This document shows, in pieces, positions 17,322 to 25,684 of a stretch of 64,000 nt of DNA (positions within the stretch are counted from its first letter, which is position 1; each line of letters begins with the position of its first letter). The stretch is from positions 62,001-126,000 of the forward strand of contig NZ_JAQZSG010000001.1 in assembly GCF_028745515.1 (NCBI RefSeq). The letters are read 5' to 3'. The notes beneath the pieces are model-generated. The model saw only the letters and a program-made list of their open reading frames with translations, ran no database searches and was not told the origin of the DNA. The position numbers were made by a program, and so were the translations under genes. Source of the stretch: Paenibacillus thermotolerans. GTDB lineage: Bacteria; Bacillota; Bacilli; Paenibacillales; YIM-B00363.

Positions 17322-18404
17322 TTAAATCACTTCCAGCCCGTCATTATCCGGCAGCGGCTTGAACGAGGCATGCGGCTCGGATTGATACCAATACGCAACG
17401 GACGCGATATCGTCCTGAAGCGGCAAGTAGCGACCCCCGGAACGCCAGCCGAGCGCTTGAATCGTCACCCGCAAATCTTCCTCGAACCGGATCGGATCCA
17501 TAATGTGCCAGCGATACATGCCGAAGCGCTGCTGGCTGCGGTACAGGCCATCCGGCTTAATGATTTGATGGAGCCCGAGGAACGGCGTCGAGAACGTGCC
17601 GTATTCGCCCTTCGGATGCTCGAAGTTCCAAGCGCCGCCAAAGTAATCTTCCGTGCCGGTACCGCAAATCGTCGGAAACTCTTTGTCGCCGTCCATATAA
17701 AACTTAATTTCGCCTTCGCCCCACCAGCCGTTGTTGTTTACTTGCCATGCGAGATACGTTCCGACGTAATGGCCTTTCCCTTGCACTCCGTCAATAATCG
17801 TATGAACGTCTTTATATTGAACGGGATTGCTGCGTCTCCATTGCGCGTGGAAATAAGCCGCGTCCTCAGGAACCTCAGTCAAGGTATAATCGATTTGGTA
17901 GTATAAGACCGTCTTTTCCGCCAAACGGTTCTCGACCGTAATCTTCGCCTTCTTGCGGAACGGCATCACCCAATAGCTGTTCATCCCGCCGGCCGGGTTG
18001 ACGGCGACCGGCATAGAATTGACGTTGCTTCGCTCGCACCAGCCATTGGCGAAAAAATCCCCGATCGGCACTTCGACGGAAGGCTGCTCTTCCCCGTCCC
18101 AATACATGCGCAGAATGAGATGGCGCCAGCTGCCGGGGAAGCAAGTGAGCCAAATATGCTGAATGGCGCCGGGGCCGTCGATTTCAGCCAATGTAAACGT
18201 AGTGCCGGCCTCGATCTCGATCGAAGGCGATACCTTCCAGCCTTGCCCGAGATCGCGGGCGCAATTGGCGCCGGTACCCGTTGTGGCCATTCCGGCTTTT
18301 CCTTTCTCCCCAGTAAAGTTCTCGGCGCTGATCGATCTCGTTTTGGCGTTCGACAGCCGCATCAAATTGCCCAATCCCATGTCCAGTCCGTTAAATGAGT
18401 ACAT
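17322..18404 (-). CDS. GH172 family enzyme (DUF2961)
   Basis: A 360-residue protein without a signal peptide. It shows the DUF2961 pattern: AEIDGPGAIQHIWLT, a jelly-roll core with VPIGDFF, GTGTEDYFGGAWNF and YRWHIMDPIRF. GH172 contains enzymes on alpha-D-fructofuranosides (difructose anhydride) and alpha-D-arabinofuranosides, and forms multimers of double jelly-rolls. The acidic residues in GTGTEDYF and in the downstream FEEDL are likely catalytic. It is the last gene of an operon that also encodes an arabinose-5-phosphate isomerase and a ribokinase-like kinase, which favours a D-arabinofuranoside substrate; this is inference. AGGAGG precedes the start. Confidence 0.85.
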   Translation of the reverse strand: MYSFNGLDMGLGNLMRLSNAKTRSISAENFTGEKGKAGMATTGTGANCARDLGQGWKVSPSIEIEAGTTFTLAEIDGPGAIQHIWLTCFPGSWRHLILRMYWDGEEQPSVEVPIGDFFANGWCERSNVNSMPVAVNPAGGMNSYWVMPFRKKAKITVENRLAEKTVLYYQIDYTLTEVPEDAAYFHAQWRRSNPVQYKDVHTIIDGVQGKGHYVGTYLAWQVNNNGWWGEGEIKFYMDGDKEFPTICGTGTEDYFGGAWNFEHPKGEYGTFSTPFLGLHQIIKPDGLYRSQQRFGMYRWHIMDPIRFEEDLRVTIQALGWRSGGRYLPLQDDIASVAYWYQSEPHASFKPLPDNDGLEVI

Positions 18405-18416
18405 TGATAAGTCCTC

Positions 18417-19409
18417 CTATATTTTAATTTGCACTTTAAATAATGCCGGGTCCTTCGGTGCGGCCAGGAACGAAACCGCTTCTTCCAACGAAATGATTTT
18501 CGAAATAAGAGGCTTTAACTCGACGCGCCCTTCCCTCACCCATTCGAAAGCGGGAAGAAACGTGCAGTTAATCGCCATCGAGCCGAGAATCGTCCAATCC
18601 TTGTTATACAATTGGAACGGGTTCAAGCGAACCTCGGCATCGACCGGGGTTACCCCGAACTGCAAGTATTTGGCGGTCGGTCCCATAAACGATAGCGCCT
18701 TCTGAATGACCGCCGGTATGCCGGTCGCATCGACGACAATATCGAACCGCTCCGATTCGATGAGATCGAGCTGCCGGCTGAGCACGGTGTGAGTGGCCCC
18801 AAGCGACTTCGCCAGCGCCAGCTTCGATTCCGATACGTCGACGACCGTCAGCTTCGATGCGCCTAATCTGGCGAGAGCTTGGACCAATTGCAGTCCCATC
18901 GCTCCTGCACCGAACAAAATAGCGGAATTGCCCGCATTCGGCTGCAGCCGGTTCATCGCATGCACGACGCAAGCCATCGGCTCGACGAAAGCTCCGATTT
19001 CGAAGGGCATGTCGTCGGGCATCTTGACGACGTTCCGCGCCGGAACCGCTACGTATTCCGCCATGCTGCCGTCAACCGTGTTGCCCAGCGCCCCCCAGTT
19101 TTCGCACATATTGCCCCGATTCGTCAGACAATATTTGCATGCCCCGCAAAACAACGACGGATCCGCCGTGACGCGGTCTCCCGCTTTGAACCCGATTACG
19201 CCGGGTCCGACAGAGTGAACGGTGCCGGAAAATTCATGGCCCGGTATGATCGGGTACGGAGAAATAAATTCGCCTTCAAAGATATGAAAATCGGTGCCGC
19301 AAATGCCGACATGGCTCACTTTGATGACGACCTCACCCGGACCCGGCACCGGATCGGGAACCTCTTTTACGATTGCATGCCCCGGTTTCTCAATGACGAG
19401 CGCCTTCAT
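18417..19409 (-). CDS. Zinc-dependent alcohol/polyol dehydrogenase (MDR family)
   Basis: A 330-residue medium-chain dehydrogenase. Catalytic zinc ligands are Cys in VGICGTD, His in IPGHEFSG and Glu in FVEPMAC; the structural zinc site is the four-cysteine cluster FCGACKYCLTNRGNMC. The nucleotide-binding loop is LFGAGAMGLQL. It resembles sorbitol/arabinitol/threonine dehydrogenases. In this operon it could oxidise a pentitol or reduce a pentose. GGGAGGTG precedes the ATG; 12 bases separate it from the GH172 gene. Confidence 0.82.
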   Translation of the reverse strand: MKALVIEKPGHAIVKEVPDPVPGPGEVVIKVSHVGICGTDFHIFEGEFISPYPIIPGHEFSGTVHSVGPGVIGFKAGDRVTADPSLFCGACKYCLTNRGNMCENWGALGNTVDGSMAEYVAVPARNVVKMPDDMPFEIGAFVEPMACVVHAMNRLQPNAGNSAILFGAGAMGLQLVQALARLGASKLTVVDVSESKLALAKSLGATHTVLSRQLDLIESERFDIVVDATGIPAVIQKALSFMGPTAKYLQFGVTPVDAEVRLNPFQLYNKDWTILGSMAINCTFLPAFEWVREGRVELKPLISKIISLEEAVSFLAAPKDPALFKVQIKI

Positions 19410-19429
19410 CGTTTTTCACCTCCCTATTT

Positions 19430-19992
19430 TTATAAAACCTCAACGATCACAACCGACTTGCCCGGAATGCTTAAGTTCAGCCTCTTCGCTTCGCTGCTCT
19501 TCATTTCGAACAGCTCCTCGTTCGAACGTCCGACGGCGATTCGGCGCACGCTGTACCCGCGATCCGGAAGTCCGTACTTCTTCAAGTCGAGCTCGACGGC
19601 GATCGTTTCCGGCTCATCGGTTATATTGGCAAAGAAGAAGCCAAGGCTCTCATCGCGGTACTGCCAAGCGGAATGGATAACCGAGTCCGCCGCATACGTG
19701 CCGCTTTCGTTATACTCCTTGAAGTTTTTGTCGCAATTGTAATGAAACCATTTCAGCTCGACTTGCTTGGAGTCGTGGAGAACAATCCGCAGGAGCATTA
19801 TTACATTTTCGAACCGAGAGGCTATGAGCTGTCGCTGCTTCGTCCGCTCTCCCGCTTCCGAGCTCGAAATGCCTCCGGCCGGGGACGTTGTGCAAGAAAC
19901 TCGATTTCTCTAGCTTTGTCATAGATGCTGCAAATGCTCCCGTTCGTTTTGTCGATCGTTGCGACCAATCTGCTGTTCTCCAGTTGAATCAT
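19430..19992 (-). pseudogene. Decayed hydrolase-like gene with internal deletion
   Basis: Two pieces of one gene remain. The start is intact, with GGAGGTGAAC before an ATG at 19992 and about 35 sensible residues (MIQLENSRLVATIDKTNGSI onward). The frame then breaks near 19880. From about 19840 another frame gives some 125 residues ending in a beta-rich C-terminus (LNLSIPGKSVVIVEVL) to 19430. The ends look like those of large uncharacterised Paenibacillus glycoside-hydrolase-like proteins (possibly DUF6259), so several hundred codons seem to be lost. It sits inside the sugar operon between the dehydrogenase and the kinase; downstream genes remain in line. Confidence 0.65.
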
Positions 19993-20016
19993 TGATGGTT
20001 CACCTCCCATACCTCC

Positions 20017-20949
20017 TTAATTCGAACCTAGCCTCATTTGCATAAATGAGTTTACTTCTTCCAGCCGCGGCAAGGACGGAATCGCTCCTTGCTTCGTAAC
20101 CGTCAAAGCCCCTACCGCATTGGCAAAACGCACCGCTTCCGCAAGTGTAACGCCGTTCACCAGCTGCACCGCCAGCGCGCCGTTGAACGAATCGCCCGCG
20201 GCGACCGTATCCACCGGCTCGACCGGAAACCCTTCCACATGCTGGAAGCCGTTCGGTGTGCAGAGCAGCGCGCCTTTTTCCGCCAAGGTTACGACGACAT
20301 TGTGAACGCCGCGGTCAAGGAGCGACAACGCCGCCAGCTTCGCATCGTCGATCGATTCCACTTTCATGCCGGACAACAGCGCAAGCTCGGTCTCGTTCGG
20401 AGTAAGGTACGTTACGTTGCCGAGCAGTTGATCGCTTAACGCAGCCGCCGGCGCAGGATTAAGAATGACGGGCACGCGATGCTTTGCGGCAATGGCCGCC
20501 GCCCGCTCTACAACCGACATGTCCATTTCCAATTGCATCATTAACAGATCGGCCTGCCGAATGACGTCCTCCAGTTCGTCCGTCTCTTCCTGCGTAAAAT
20601 TCAGGTTGGCGCCCGGCACGACGATAATGCGGTTTTGTCCGGATTTTTCTACCACGATCGATCCTACTCCGGTAGACGCCGCATCGTCTCTTAAAATATG
20701 CTTCGTTCCGACGCCGTTCTCCGCGAGCACGGCAAAAAACTCGTCGCCGAACAAGTCGTTCCCGACCTTCCCGGCCATCGTTACTTCTCCGCCTAAACGC
20801 GCGGCGGCTACCGCTTGGTTCGCTCCCTTCCCCCCTGGAAATCTTCCGAAGCTTTCGCCGATCAACGTTTCGCCGGCTGCCGGCGCACGGTCCGTTCGAA
20901 CGACCAAGTCCATCATGAAGCTTCCAATTACCAAAATGCTCACAGCCAT
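20017..20949 (-). CDS. Ribokinase-family sugar kinase (PfkB)
   Basis: A 310-residue kinase. PfkB signature 1 is GRFPGGKGANQAVAAARLG and signature 2 is DTVAAGDSFNGALAVQL, with Asp of AAGDSF as the catalytic base. The close fit to ribokinase suggests phosphorylation of a pentofuranose at O5. Placed next to an arabinose-5-phosphate isomerase, D-arabinose is an attractive substrate, giving D-arabinose-5-phosphate; D-ribose is the default from the family. The start is either ATG at 20949 or GTG two codons later; GGGAGGGGG suits the GTG slightly better. An AAGCGCTT core lies just upstream and may be a catabolite-control or LacI-type site. Confidence 0.85.
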   Translation of the reverse strand: MAVSILVIGSFMMDLVVRTDRAPAAGETLIGESFGRFPGGKGANQAVAAARLGGEVTMAGKVGNDLFGDEFFAVLAENGVGTKHILRDDAASTGVGSIVVEKSGQNRIIVVPGANLNFTQEETDELEDVIRQADLLMMQLEMDMSVVERAAAIAAKHRVPVILNPAPAAALSDQLLGNVTYLTPNETELALLSGMKVESIDDAKLAALSLLDRGVHNVVVTLAEKGALLCTPNGFQHVEGFPVEPVDTVAAGDSFNGALAVQLVNGVTLAEAVRFANAVGALTVTKQGAIPSLPRLEEVNSFMQMRLGSN

Positions 20950-20974
20950 CCCCCTCCCGGTAAGCGCTTTAATT

Positions 20975-21574
20975 TTATGCGAGATTTGATTTTTGGGACA
21001 ACTGTTGGCCCAAACTGCCGCCCGGATGATATAAATAAAAGCTTTCTTTCGTAAACCCTTTCATCCGGCACAATGCGACCGCGAGCGCGTCGCCGATCGC
21101 AAGCTGCAGCAAAGCGCTGGTTGTAGGAGCCAAGCCGAGATGGTCCGCTTCGCTCTCGTATTGGTAAGTGAGCGCAACGTCGCTTCGGACGGCGAGCGAC
21201 GATTTCGAATTTCTAGTAATGGCGATCCGGGCAGCGCCGATCTTTTCAACGATGCCGAGCACATTCAGCACCTCCGACGTCTCGCCGCTATTGGATAACA
21301 GGATGACGACGTCGCGCTTTTCGATCATGCCGCTGTCTCCGTGAACGGCTTCCGCCGAATGCACGAAGAAGGACGGCGTTCCCGTGCTGGATAACGACGC
21401 GGCGATTTTTTTGCCGATATGCCCCGATTTGCCGATTCCCGTTACGACAACCTTTCCTTGGCAGCCGGATATGAGCTGGATCGCCATTTCATACTCGTCT
21501 CCGATGTGTTTGCTTAAATCCAGGAGCGCTGTCGCCTCGGTTCGGAGCGATTCCCGAACATAATCTTTTACCAT
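20975..21574 (-). CDS. Arabinose-5-phosphate isomerase, single SIS domain (KdsD/KpsF/GutQ family)
   Basis: A 199-residue sugar-phosphate isomerase converting D-arabinose-5-phosphate and D-ribulose-5-phosphate. Diagnostic motifs are VTGIGKSGHIGKK, TGTPSFFVHSAEAVHGD with His78, SNSGETSE, LGLAPTTSA and YHPGGSLG with His183. The usual two C-terminal CBS domains are absent, giving a short form that suits a catabolic role better than Kdo synthesis, which a Gram-positive cell does not need. GGCGGG precedes the chosen ATG; an upstream in-frame ATG at 21622 would overlap the operator at 21599. Next gene is the kinase, 25 bases downstream. Confidence 0.87.
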   Translation of the reverse strand: MVKDYVRESLRTEATALLDLSKHIGDEYEMAIQLISGCQGKVVVTGIGKSGHIGKKIAASLSSTGTPSFFVHSAEAVHGDSGMIEKRDVVILLSNSGETSEVLNVLGIVEKIGAARIAITRNSKSSLAVRSDVALTYQYESEADHLGLAPTTSALLQLAIGDALAVALCRMKGFTKESFYLYHPGGSLGQQLSQKSNLA

Positions 21575-21598
21575 AGCAATCCCGCCTTTAAAGTAATA

Positions 21599-21616
21599 TG
21601 TGTTAACGTTTACACA
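21599..21616. promoter_or_regulatory. LacI-type operator upstream of the isomerase gene
   Basis: TGTGTTAACGTTTACACA is a near-perfect 18-bp palindrome centred on CG, typical of LacI-family operators. It lies between the stop of the LacI gene and the isomerase start. Three more copies of this motif occur at 24452, 24678 and 29683. Confidence 0.75.
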
Positions 21617-21681
21617 TTCCATATTATACTTGAAAGTCCCTAATTTTGCTATGTTATCGATTACATCTTTTCGAAAAAAAA

Positions 21682-22668
21682 TTAGATTTTCGGCACAAGC
21701 TGAGGCGTAAACATTCTTGTTTCATATTCTTTTACCGATTGTTCCAATCGCTTCAGCACAAGCTCTCCTGCGGCGTCTCCGATTTGTTCCGGATTTTGTT
21801 TGATTACAGACAGTTTATTTTGGAACAGCGGAGAAAATTCCAAATCGCCGAAGGACAACACTTCAATATGATCCGTCCTGACTCCAAGCTCGTGTAAGCC
21901 GAGATACAATCCGTACGACATCTCGTTATTGGCCGAAAATATAGCGGTAGGACACGGCGACTGCTGCATCAAATATTTGATGGCTTCCATGCCGGAACGT
22001 CTGGAAAAATCCCCTTCATATACATAGCGGGGATCAACCGCAACACCCAGCTTGTCGAATGCGGCGACAGCCCCTTCATATCTGTCCCGTGCCGTAACGA
22101 CGTCTCTAGGACCGCTAATAATGCCGATATGGCGGTGCCCTTTCTCTAGTAAATAGGCAACGGCTTCCTCGGACACGGTGCGGCTGTCTTCCGCGACGAC
22201 ATCGACTTTCAAGCCTTTAATCATCCGGTCGATGAGCACGACATGAATGCCTGACGCATGAACGGCTTCCAGTTTCTCTTTATTGGCCCCCGTTCCCGCA
22301 ACGACCAGCGCTTCGACCCGTTTCTCCATTAAGAAATCCAAGGCTTCCTTCTCTTTAACAGGATCCTCCTCGGAATCCATAAAGAGCAAGTGGTATCCTG
22401 CGGTTAACAGTTTTCTGCGGATTTGTCTCGCAATCGACATAAAATACGGATTTGTCATATCCGGCAGCACAATGCCCACACTTCGCGATTTTTTCTGCTT
22501 TAAGCTTCGCGCGATCGAATTCGGCTGGTAATTTAATTTTTCGACGGTCTGAAGCACTTGCTCCCGGACCTGCTCGCTGACATAGCCGCTGTTGTTCAAT
22601 ACTCGCGAAATCGTCGCGGTCGATACGCCAACCTCCTTCGCAATATCTTTCACTGTCAATTTCTTCAA
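21682..22668 (-). CDS. LacI-family transcriptional regulator of the furanoside locus
   Basis: A 328-residue regulator if started at the TTG at 22668 (reading MKKLTVKDIAKEVGVSTATIS), which has AGAGGAT about 9 bases upstream. An in-frame ATG at 22728 would add 20 residues that do not fit the family. Helix-turn-helix at residues 4-25, hinge helix near 50, and sugar-binding core to the end. It heads the isomerase-kinase-dehydrogenase-GH172 operon and is the likely reader of the TGTGTAAACG palindromes nearby. A TnpB element has inserted 74 bases upstream of the start, so its native promoter may be separated from it. Confidence 0.88.
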   Translation of the reverse strand: MKKLTVKDIAKEVGVSTATISRVLNNSGYVSEQVREQVLQTVEKLNYQPNSIARSLKQKKSRSVGIVLPDMTNPYFMSIARQIRRKLLTAGYHLLFMDSEEDPVKEKEALDFLMEKRVEALVVAGTGANKEKLEAVHASGIHVVLIDRMIKGLKVDVVAEDSRTVSEEAVAYLLEKGHRHIGIISGPRDVVTARDRYEGAVAAFDKLGVAVDPRYVYEGDFSRRSGMEAIKYLMQQSPCPTAIFSANNEMSYGLYLGLHELGVRTDHIEVLSFGDLEFSPLFQNKLSVIKQNPEQIGDAAGELVLKRLEQSVKEYETRMFTPQLVPKI

Positions 22669-22742
22669 CTGCGATCTATCCTCTCGAATGGCAAACTTGT
22701 TTGAATTTGATTGAACACTCCCCCACATAGCCCCGTTCGAGT

Positions 22743-22900
22743 CTTGAAGTGGGGGATTCTTGCGAACAGAGGCGTTATAGCCTCTTTTTTAGCAAGCGAA
22801 CACGGTGTGTCCCACCGTAACCAAGCTATACCGCCATTACTTTAATATTGTACGAAGCATTCGAATCTCGATCATGTGTCGTATGACAATGGCAGCATGT
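22743..22900 (-). ncRNA. Omega-RNA (reRNA) at the right end of the TnpB element
   Basis: The region overlapping the tnpB 3' end folds into typical pieces: ACGGTG/CACCGT hairpin (22801-22820 area), AGAGGC/GCCTCT hairpin (22769-22788 area), then the conserved AGAATCCCCCACTTC end. The guide would be the host sequence just outside, beginning ACTCGAACGGGGCTATG, which is the upstream region of the LacI gene. The 5' end is not known. Confidence 0.55.
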
Positions 22901-23923
22901 CCATGTGCGAATGCGTAAGTCCCTCACTTCCTGATTCACAGTTCCGCATACATGGCACATTTGACTTGATGGCGAAAACGTCGGCACATGTTTTATTGTG
23001 CGCCCGTACCATACGGCTTTGTATTCCAGTTGCCGACGAAGTTCACCCCACGATGCGTCTGCGATATGCTTTGCCAGTTTTCTATTTTGAAGCATGTTTG
23101 CAATGCGTAAGTCTTCGATGCAGATCGTTTGGTTTTCACGGATCCACTTCGTTGTGAGCTTATGCAATGCATCTTGCCTACGATTACGAATTCTCTCATG
23201 AATGCGGGCAATGTGTCGTTTGGCTTTTTGGTAATTACGTCCGCCAGGTTTGCGCCGGGATAGCCGACGTTGCCATTTGGCAAGCTGTCTTTCATGCCGC
23301 ACGTAGGACTTGGGATTTTCAATCACTTCACCGTCCGAACTAACGGCAAGCGAGGAAATACCGACATCAATGCCAATGTCGCGATTGATTGCAGGAAGGG
23401 GCGCAATATCTACTTCGCAAGTAAGCACAACAAACCATTTTCCACTTGGCGCGAGCCGCACCGAGGCAGAGAGGATGCGCCCTTCGACATGGCGGGATTT
23501 TCCAAACTTCACCATGCCTGCTTTGGGAAGTTGTAAACGGTTGCCTTCGACAGCAATGTTGCCATTGGTAAATCGTGTGGTGAAGCTTTGCACCGGATTC
23601 CGTTTGCACTTGAAGCGTGGCGCATCATTCTGCTTTCGAAAGAAACGATCAAAGCTGTCTGCCAGATGACGCACTGCGCTTTGAAGCGCGATACTGTCCA
23701 CTTCTTTCAACCAAGGCAGGGATTTTTTTAATGAAGGCAGTTGTGTCGCACAAGCGTTATAAGACAAGCCCTTGCCTGTGGCTTCATAGCTTTCGTTCCA
23801 ATGAGCAAGAAAGTTGTTGAACACAAAACGCGTACAGCCAAGCGTTTTACGAAATAGCAATTCTTGAGCTTTGGTAGGATACAAACGAAAGCGAAACGCT
23901 TTGTGATGAATGATGCGACACAA
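22826..23923 (-). CDS. tnpB: RNA-guided endonuclease TnpB
   Basis: A 365-residue TnpB. The RuvC acidic residues are visible: Asp186 in GIDVGIS, Glu270 in ICIEDLR and the final Asp in HDRDSNAS; the zinc finger is CHVCG with CCHC about 20 residues later. The N-terminal FRLYPTKAQE and TRFVFNNFL motifs are standard. So the nuclease looks intact. The start is uncertain: TTG at 23923 is the first candidate but its AAAGGGG lies too close. An extended -10 (TGCTATAAT) about 25-35 bases upstream gives a promoter within the element. Confidence 0.88.
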   Translation of the reverse strand: MCRIIHHKAFRFRLYPTKAQELLFRKTLGCTRFVFNNFLAHWNESYEATGKGLSYNACATQLPSLKKSLPWLKEVDSIALQSAVRHLADSFDRFFRKQNDAPRFKCKRNPVQSFTTRFTNGNIAVEGNRLQLPKAGMVKFGKSRHVEGRILSASVRLAPSGKWFVVLTCEVDIAPLPAINRDIGIDVGISSLAVSSDGEVIENPKSYVRHERQLAKWQRRLSRRKPGGRNYQKAKRHIARIHERIRNRRQDALHKLTTKWIRENQTICIEDLRIANMLQNRKLAKHIADASWGELRRQLEYKAVWYGRTIKHVPTFSPSSQMCHVCGTVNQEVRDLRIRTWTCCHCHTTHDRDSNASYNIKVMAV

Positions 23924-24097
23924 CCCCTTTCTTGAAGGATATGGTTATTATAGCACATATGTTCGCTTTATACACCCAAAACCACTGATTCATCCCCCAC
24001 CTATTGAGTAGGAGTATTCTCGGCTTTTTCATGATAAATTATATGTCTGCCAATCGGAGAAGTCCAGTTTCACTAAACAAAATTCATTTCCCCAATA

Positions 24098-24241
24098 TTA
24101 TTCTTCTTGAATTGTCGGTAGCCTAATATAAAGCTTAATAATTCTCTGAATAAATGACCTTTCAATTTCCAACAGTCCATTGGTTTCAAAAGCATTTATA
24201 CAAGCTTCAACAAGTTCATTAACTAATTTATGCCCTTCCAT
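24098..24241 (-). CDS. Small hypothetical protein, 47 residues
   Basis: A short AT-rich reading frame starting ATG at 24241 behind AGAGGA (MEGHKLVNELVEACINAFET onward), mostly helical and charged, ending LPTIQEE. Its first 14 bases overlap the stop of an N-terminally truncated frame upstream, as in coupled gene pairs. Base composition differs from the neighbours, hinting at transfer. No family recognised. Confidence 0.4.
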   Translation of the reverse strand: MEGHKLVNELVEACINAFETNGLLEIERSFIQRIIKLYIRLPTIQEE

Positions 24242-24362
24242 ATTCCTCTAAAATGATAACAAATGATTCCAAAGGGATGGCTTCACGATAAGGATCAACA
24301 TACATATGAACGACCTGCTGCATATACGTTTTTGACCGAGCGAACGCACCAATACTTTCAGG
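24228..24362 (-). pseudogene. C-terminal remnant of an unknown gene
   Basis: A 44-residue frame (ESIGAFARSKTYMQQVVHMY onward, ending ILEEYGRA) opens directly after a stop and has no start codon that fits. It reads like the intact end of a helical protein and overlaps the next small frame by 14 bases. The rest is missing, probably by deletion. Confidence 0.4.
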
Positions 24363-24451
24363 TCATGTACATGCGGCGCCAGAAACTCCAAGTCGCATTA
24401 ATGGGAGAGCCTACGGTAAAATGAAAACGGTAACATATAAGCGCTTAATTT

Positions 24452-24469
24452 TGTGTAAACGATAACACA
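24452..24469. promoter_or_regulatory. LacI-type operator, copy 2
   Basis: TGTGTAAACGATAACACA differs by one base from the complement of the copy at 21599. An ATAAGCGCTTAAT palindrome (catabolite-control or LacI type) lies 12 bases away at 24438. No intact gene start follows in either direction within 200 bases, so the site probably served a gene now lost, or the LacI gene before the TnpB insertion. Confidence 0.65.
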
Positions 24470-24584
24470 CCATTACTGGGTTTAAATGCGCAAAGCGTGT
24501 TTAACATTCACTTTAACGGTAAAGTGATTCTAAAAAATATCCCTGTTTTACACATCGGCACATCCTACTACTCGGAGCACTGAC

Positions 24585-24653
24585 TCAAAGACCGATGGCC
24601 GATCGATGTGCGGTTGAATTGAGCGCCCCTATTTTGAAAAGTTCCCGCTCCAT
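24585..24653 (-). pseudogene. Intact start of a decayed gene
   Basis: AAGGAGGGGAATT followed by ATG at 24653 gives 22 residues (MERELFKIGALN...) before a stop. The ribosome binding site is too good for chance and the operator at 24678 lies just upstream. This looks like the 5' end of a former regulated gene whose body is gone. Stretch 24363-24584 shows no coding frame. Confidence 0.45.
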
Positions 24654-24677
24654 AATTCCCCTCCTTTTGAACGTTTA

Positions 24678-24695
24678 TGTGTAAACGATATTACA
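24678..24695. promoter_or_regulatory. LacI-type operator, copy 3
   Basis: TGTGTAAACGATATTACA, the same palindrome with a weaker right half. It lies between the end of the AraC-family gene and the remnant start at 24653, so it would control leftward transcription into the remnant region. Confidence 0.6.
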
Positions 24696-24700
24696 TTTAA

Positions 24701-25555
24701 TTACATAAGTCCTCGTTTTTTTCTCCTCCATACTCCGGGCGCATCCCCTGTCAGCTTCCGAAACGCTTTATAAAACACGGTTTCATCGTTATAGCCGACC
24801 TCCGCCGCGATCGCCGGTATCGACAAATCCGAGTTTTCCAGCAATTCCTGCGCTCTTTTCACGCGGTACTCTTGAATGTATTGACCGGGCGTGACGTTGA
24901 AATATTTTTTGAGAAGGCGCTGGATGTAATCGTAGGAATAGTGAAAATGCGACGACAGCTGATTCCCGTTCAGATGACGATTGTAATTCGCCGACAAGTA
25001 GCCGATAATTTCATGGGCGATCCGACGGGAAGGCATCTCGGAAGACAGCTCCGCCGAGGAAATCCGACTCAGCAAATCAAGAAATACGCTCTGCGCCCCC
25101 AGGAAATCGGTCGGTCTACGTTTCGACACTTCATCCAGCCTGTCTAGCCACGGACGCATGCGGTTCGGCTCGAAGCGGCCGCGAACCGGCAGCACAAGCC
25201 GGTTGGTCCGATCGTTCGCCGATTCTCCTTCCGCATCGGAAGAAAGTTGCTCCGGGGTATAGGGAACGGAAGCGGCGGAAAAGTGAATGTAATAATAAAA
25301 AGGCGCAGGACTCCCCTTTCCGCCTTCCTGCCGCAAGCCGGGCACCTGAATGTACCACTCTCCGGCCCTCAATTCTACATCCGTCCCCGCTTCGGTAAAA
25401 TGCAATGTATTTTCAAGCATGAAAAGCAGCACGTAATCCGAGCTAATACGGGTGATATGCCGTTCGTTCGGCTCAAATTGCCGAAAATTGCTGATCAGAT
25501 AAGTCGGCCACGGCGGAACGGTCATGAGGACGGCTTCCGGTGAACGTTCGAACAT
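24701..25555 (-). CDS. AraC-family transcriptional regulator
   Basis: A 284-residue regulator with an N-terminal cupin-like sensing domain (about 20-130) and a C-terminal AraC DNA-binding domain with two helix-turn-helix units (HLNGNQLSSHFHYSYDYIQR; SIPAIAAEVGYNDETVFYKA). Start 25555 has TTGGAGG 6 bases upstream. It is divergent from the GH127 gene and probably activates it in response to the released sugar; the inducer is unknown. Confidence 0.87.
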   Translation of the reverse strand: MFERSPEAVLMTVPPWPTYLISNFRQFEPNERHITRISSDYVLLFMLENTLHFTEAGTDVELRAGEWYIQVPGLRQEGGKGSPAPFYYYIHFSAASVPYTPEQLSSDAEGESANDRTNRLVLPVRGRFEPNRMRPWLDRLDEVSKRRPTDFLGAQSVFLDLLSRISSAELSSEMPSRRIAHEIIGYLSANYNRHLNGNQLSSHFHYSYDYIQRLLKKYFNVTPGQYIQEYRVKRAQELLENSDLSIPAIAAEVGYNDETVFYKAFRKLTGDAPGVWRRKKRGLM

Positions 25556-25684
25556 AAGCGCCTCCAACAGTCGTAAATTTGCAATGTTTTTGTCTCACCT
25601 TGCAGTGGATTACCCTAAAGAATAGCTGATACGATGAATTGTGTAAATAAAACTTGTATCCAAAAAAAGAAAGGTTGCGTGCTC

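Larger units (their letters stand above)
22743..24033 (-). mobile_element. IS200/IS605-group element carrying only tnpB (IS1341 type)
   Basis: A single tnpB without a Y1 transposase. The right end (left on this map) ends in AGAATCCCCCACTTCAAG, typical of TnpB elements. The left end is placed after TTTAT (24034-24038 on the complement), a plausible target-adjacent motif, followed by a subterminal hairpin region (CTCCTACTCAATAGGTGGGGG). No target duplication is expected in this group. End positions are estimated to a few bases. Without TnpA it needs a helper in trans to move. Confidence 0.75.
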
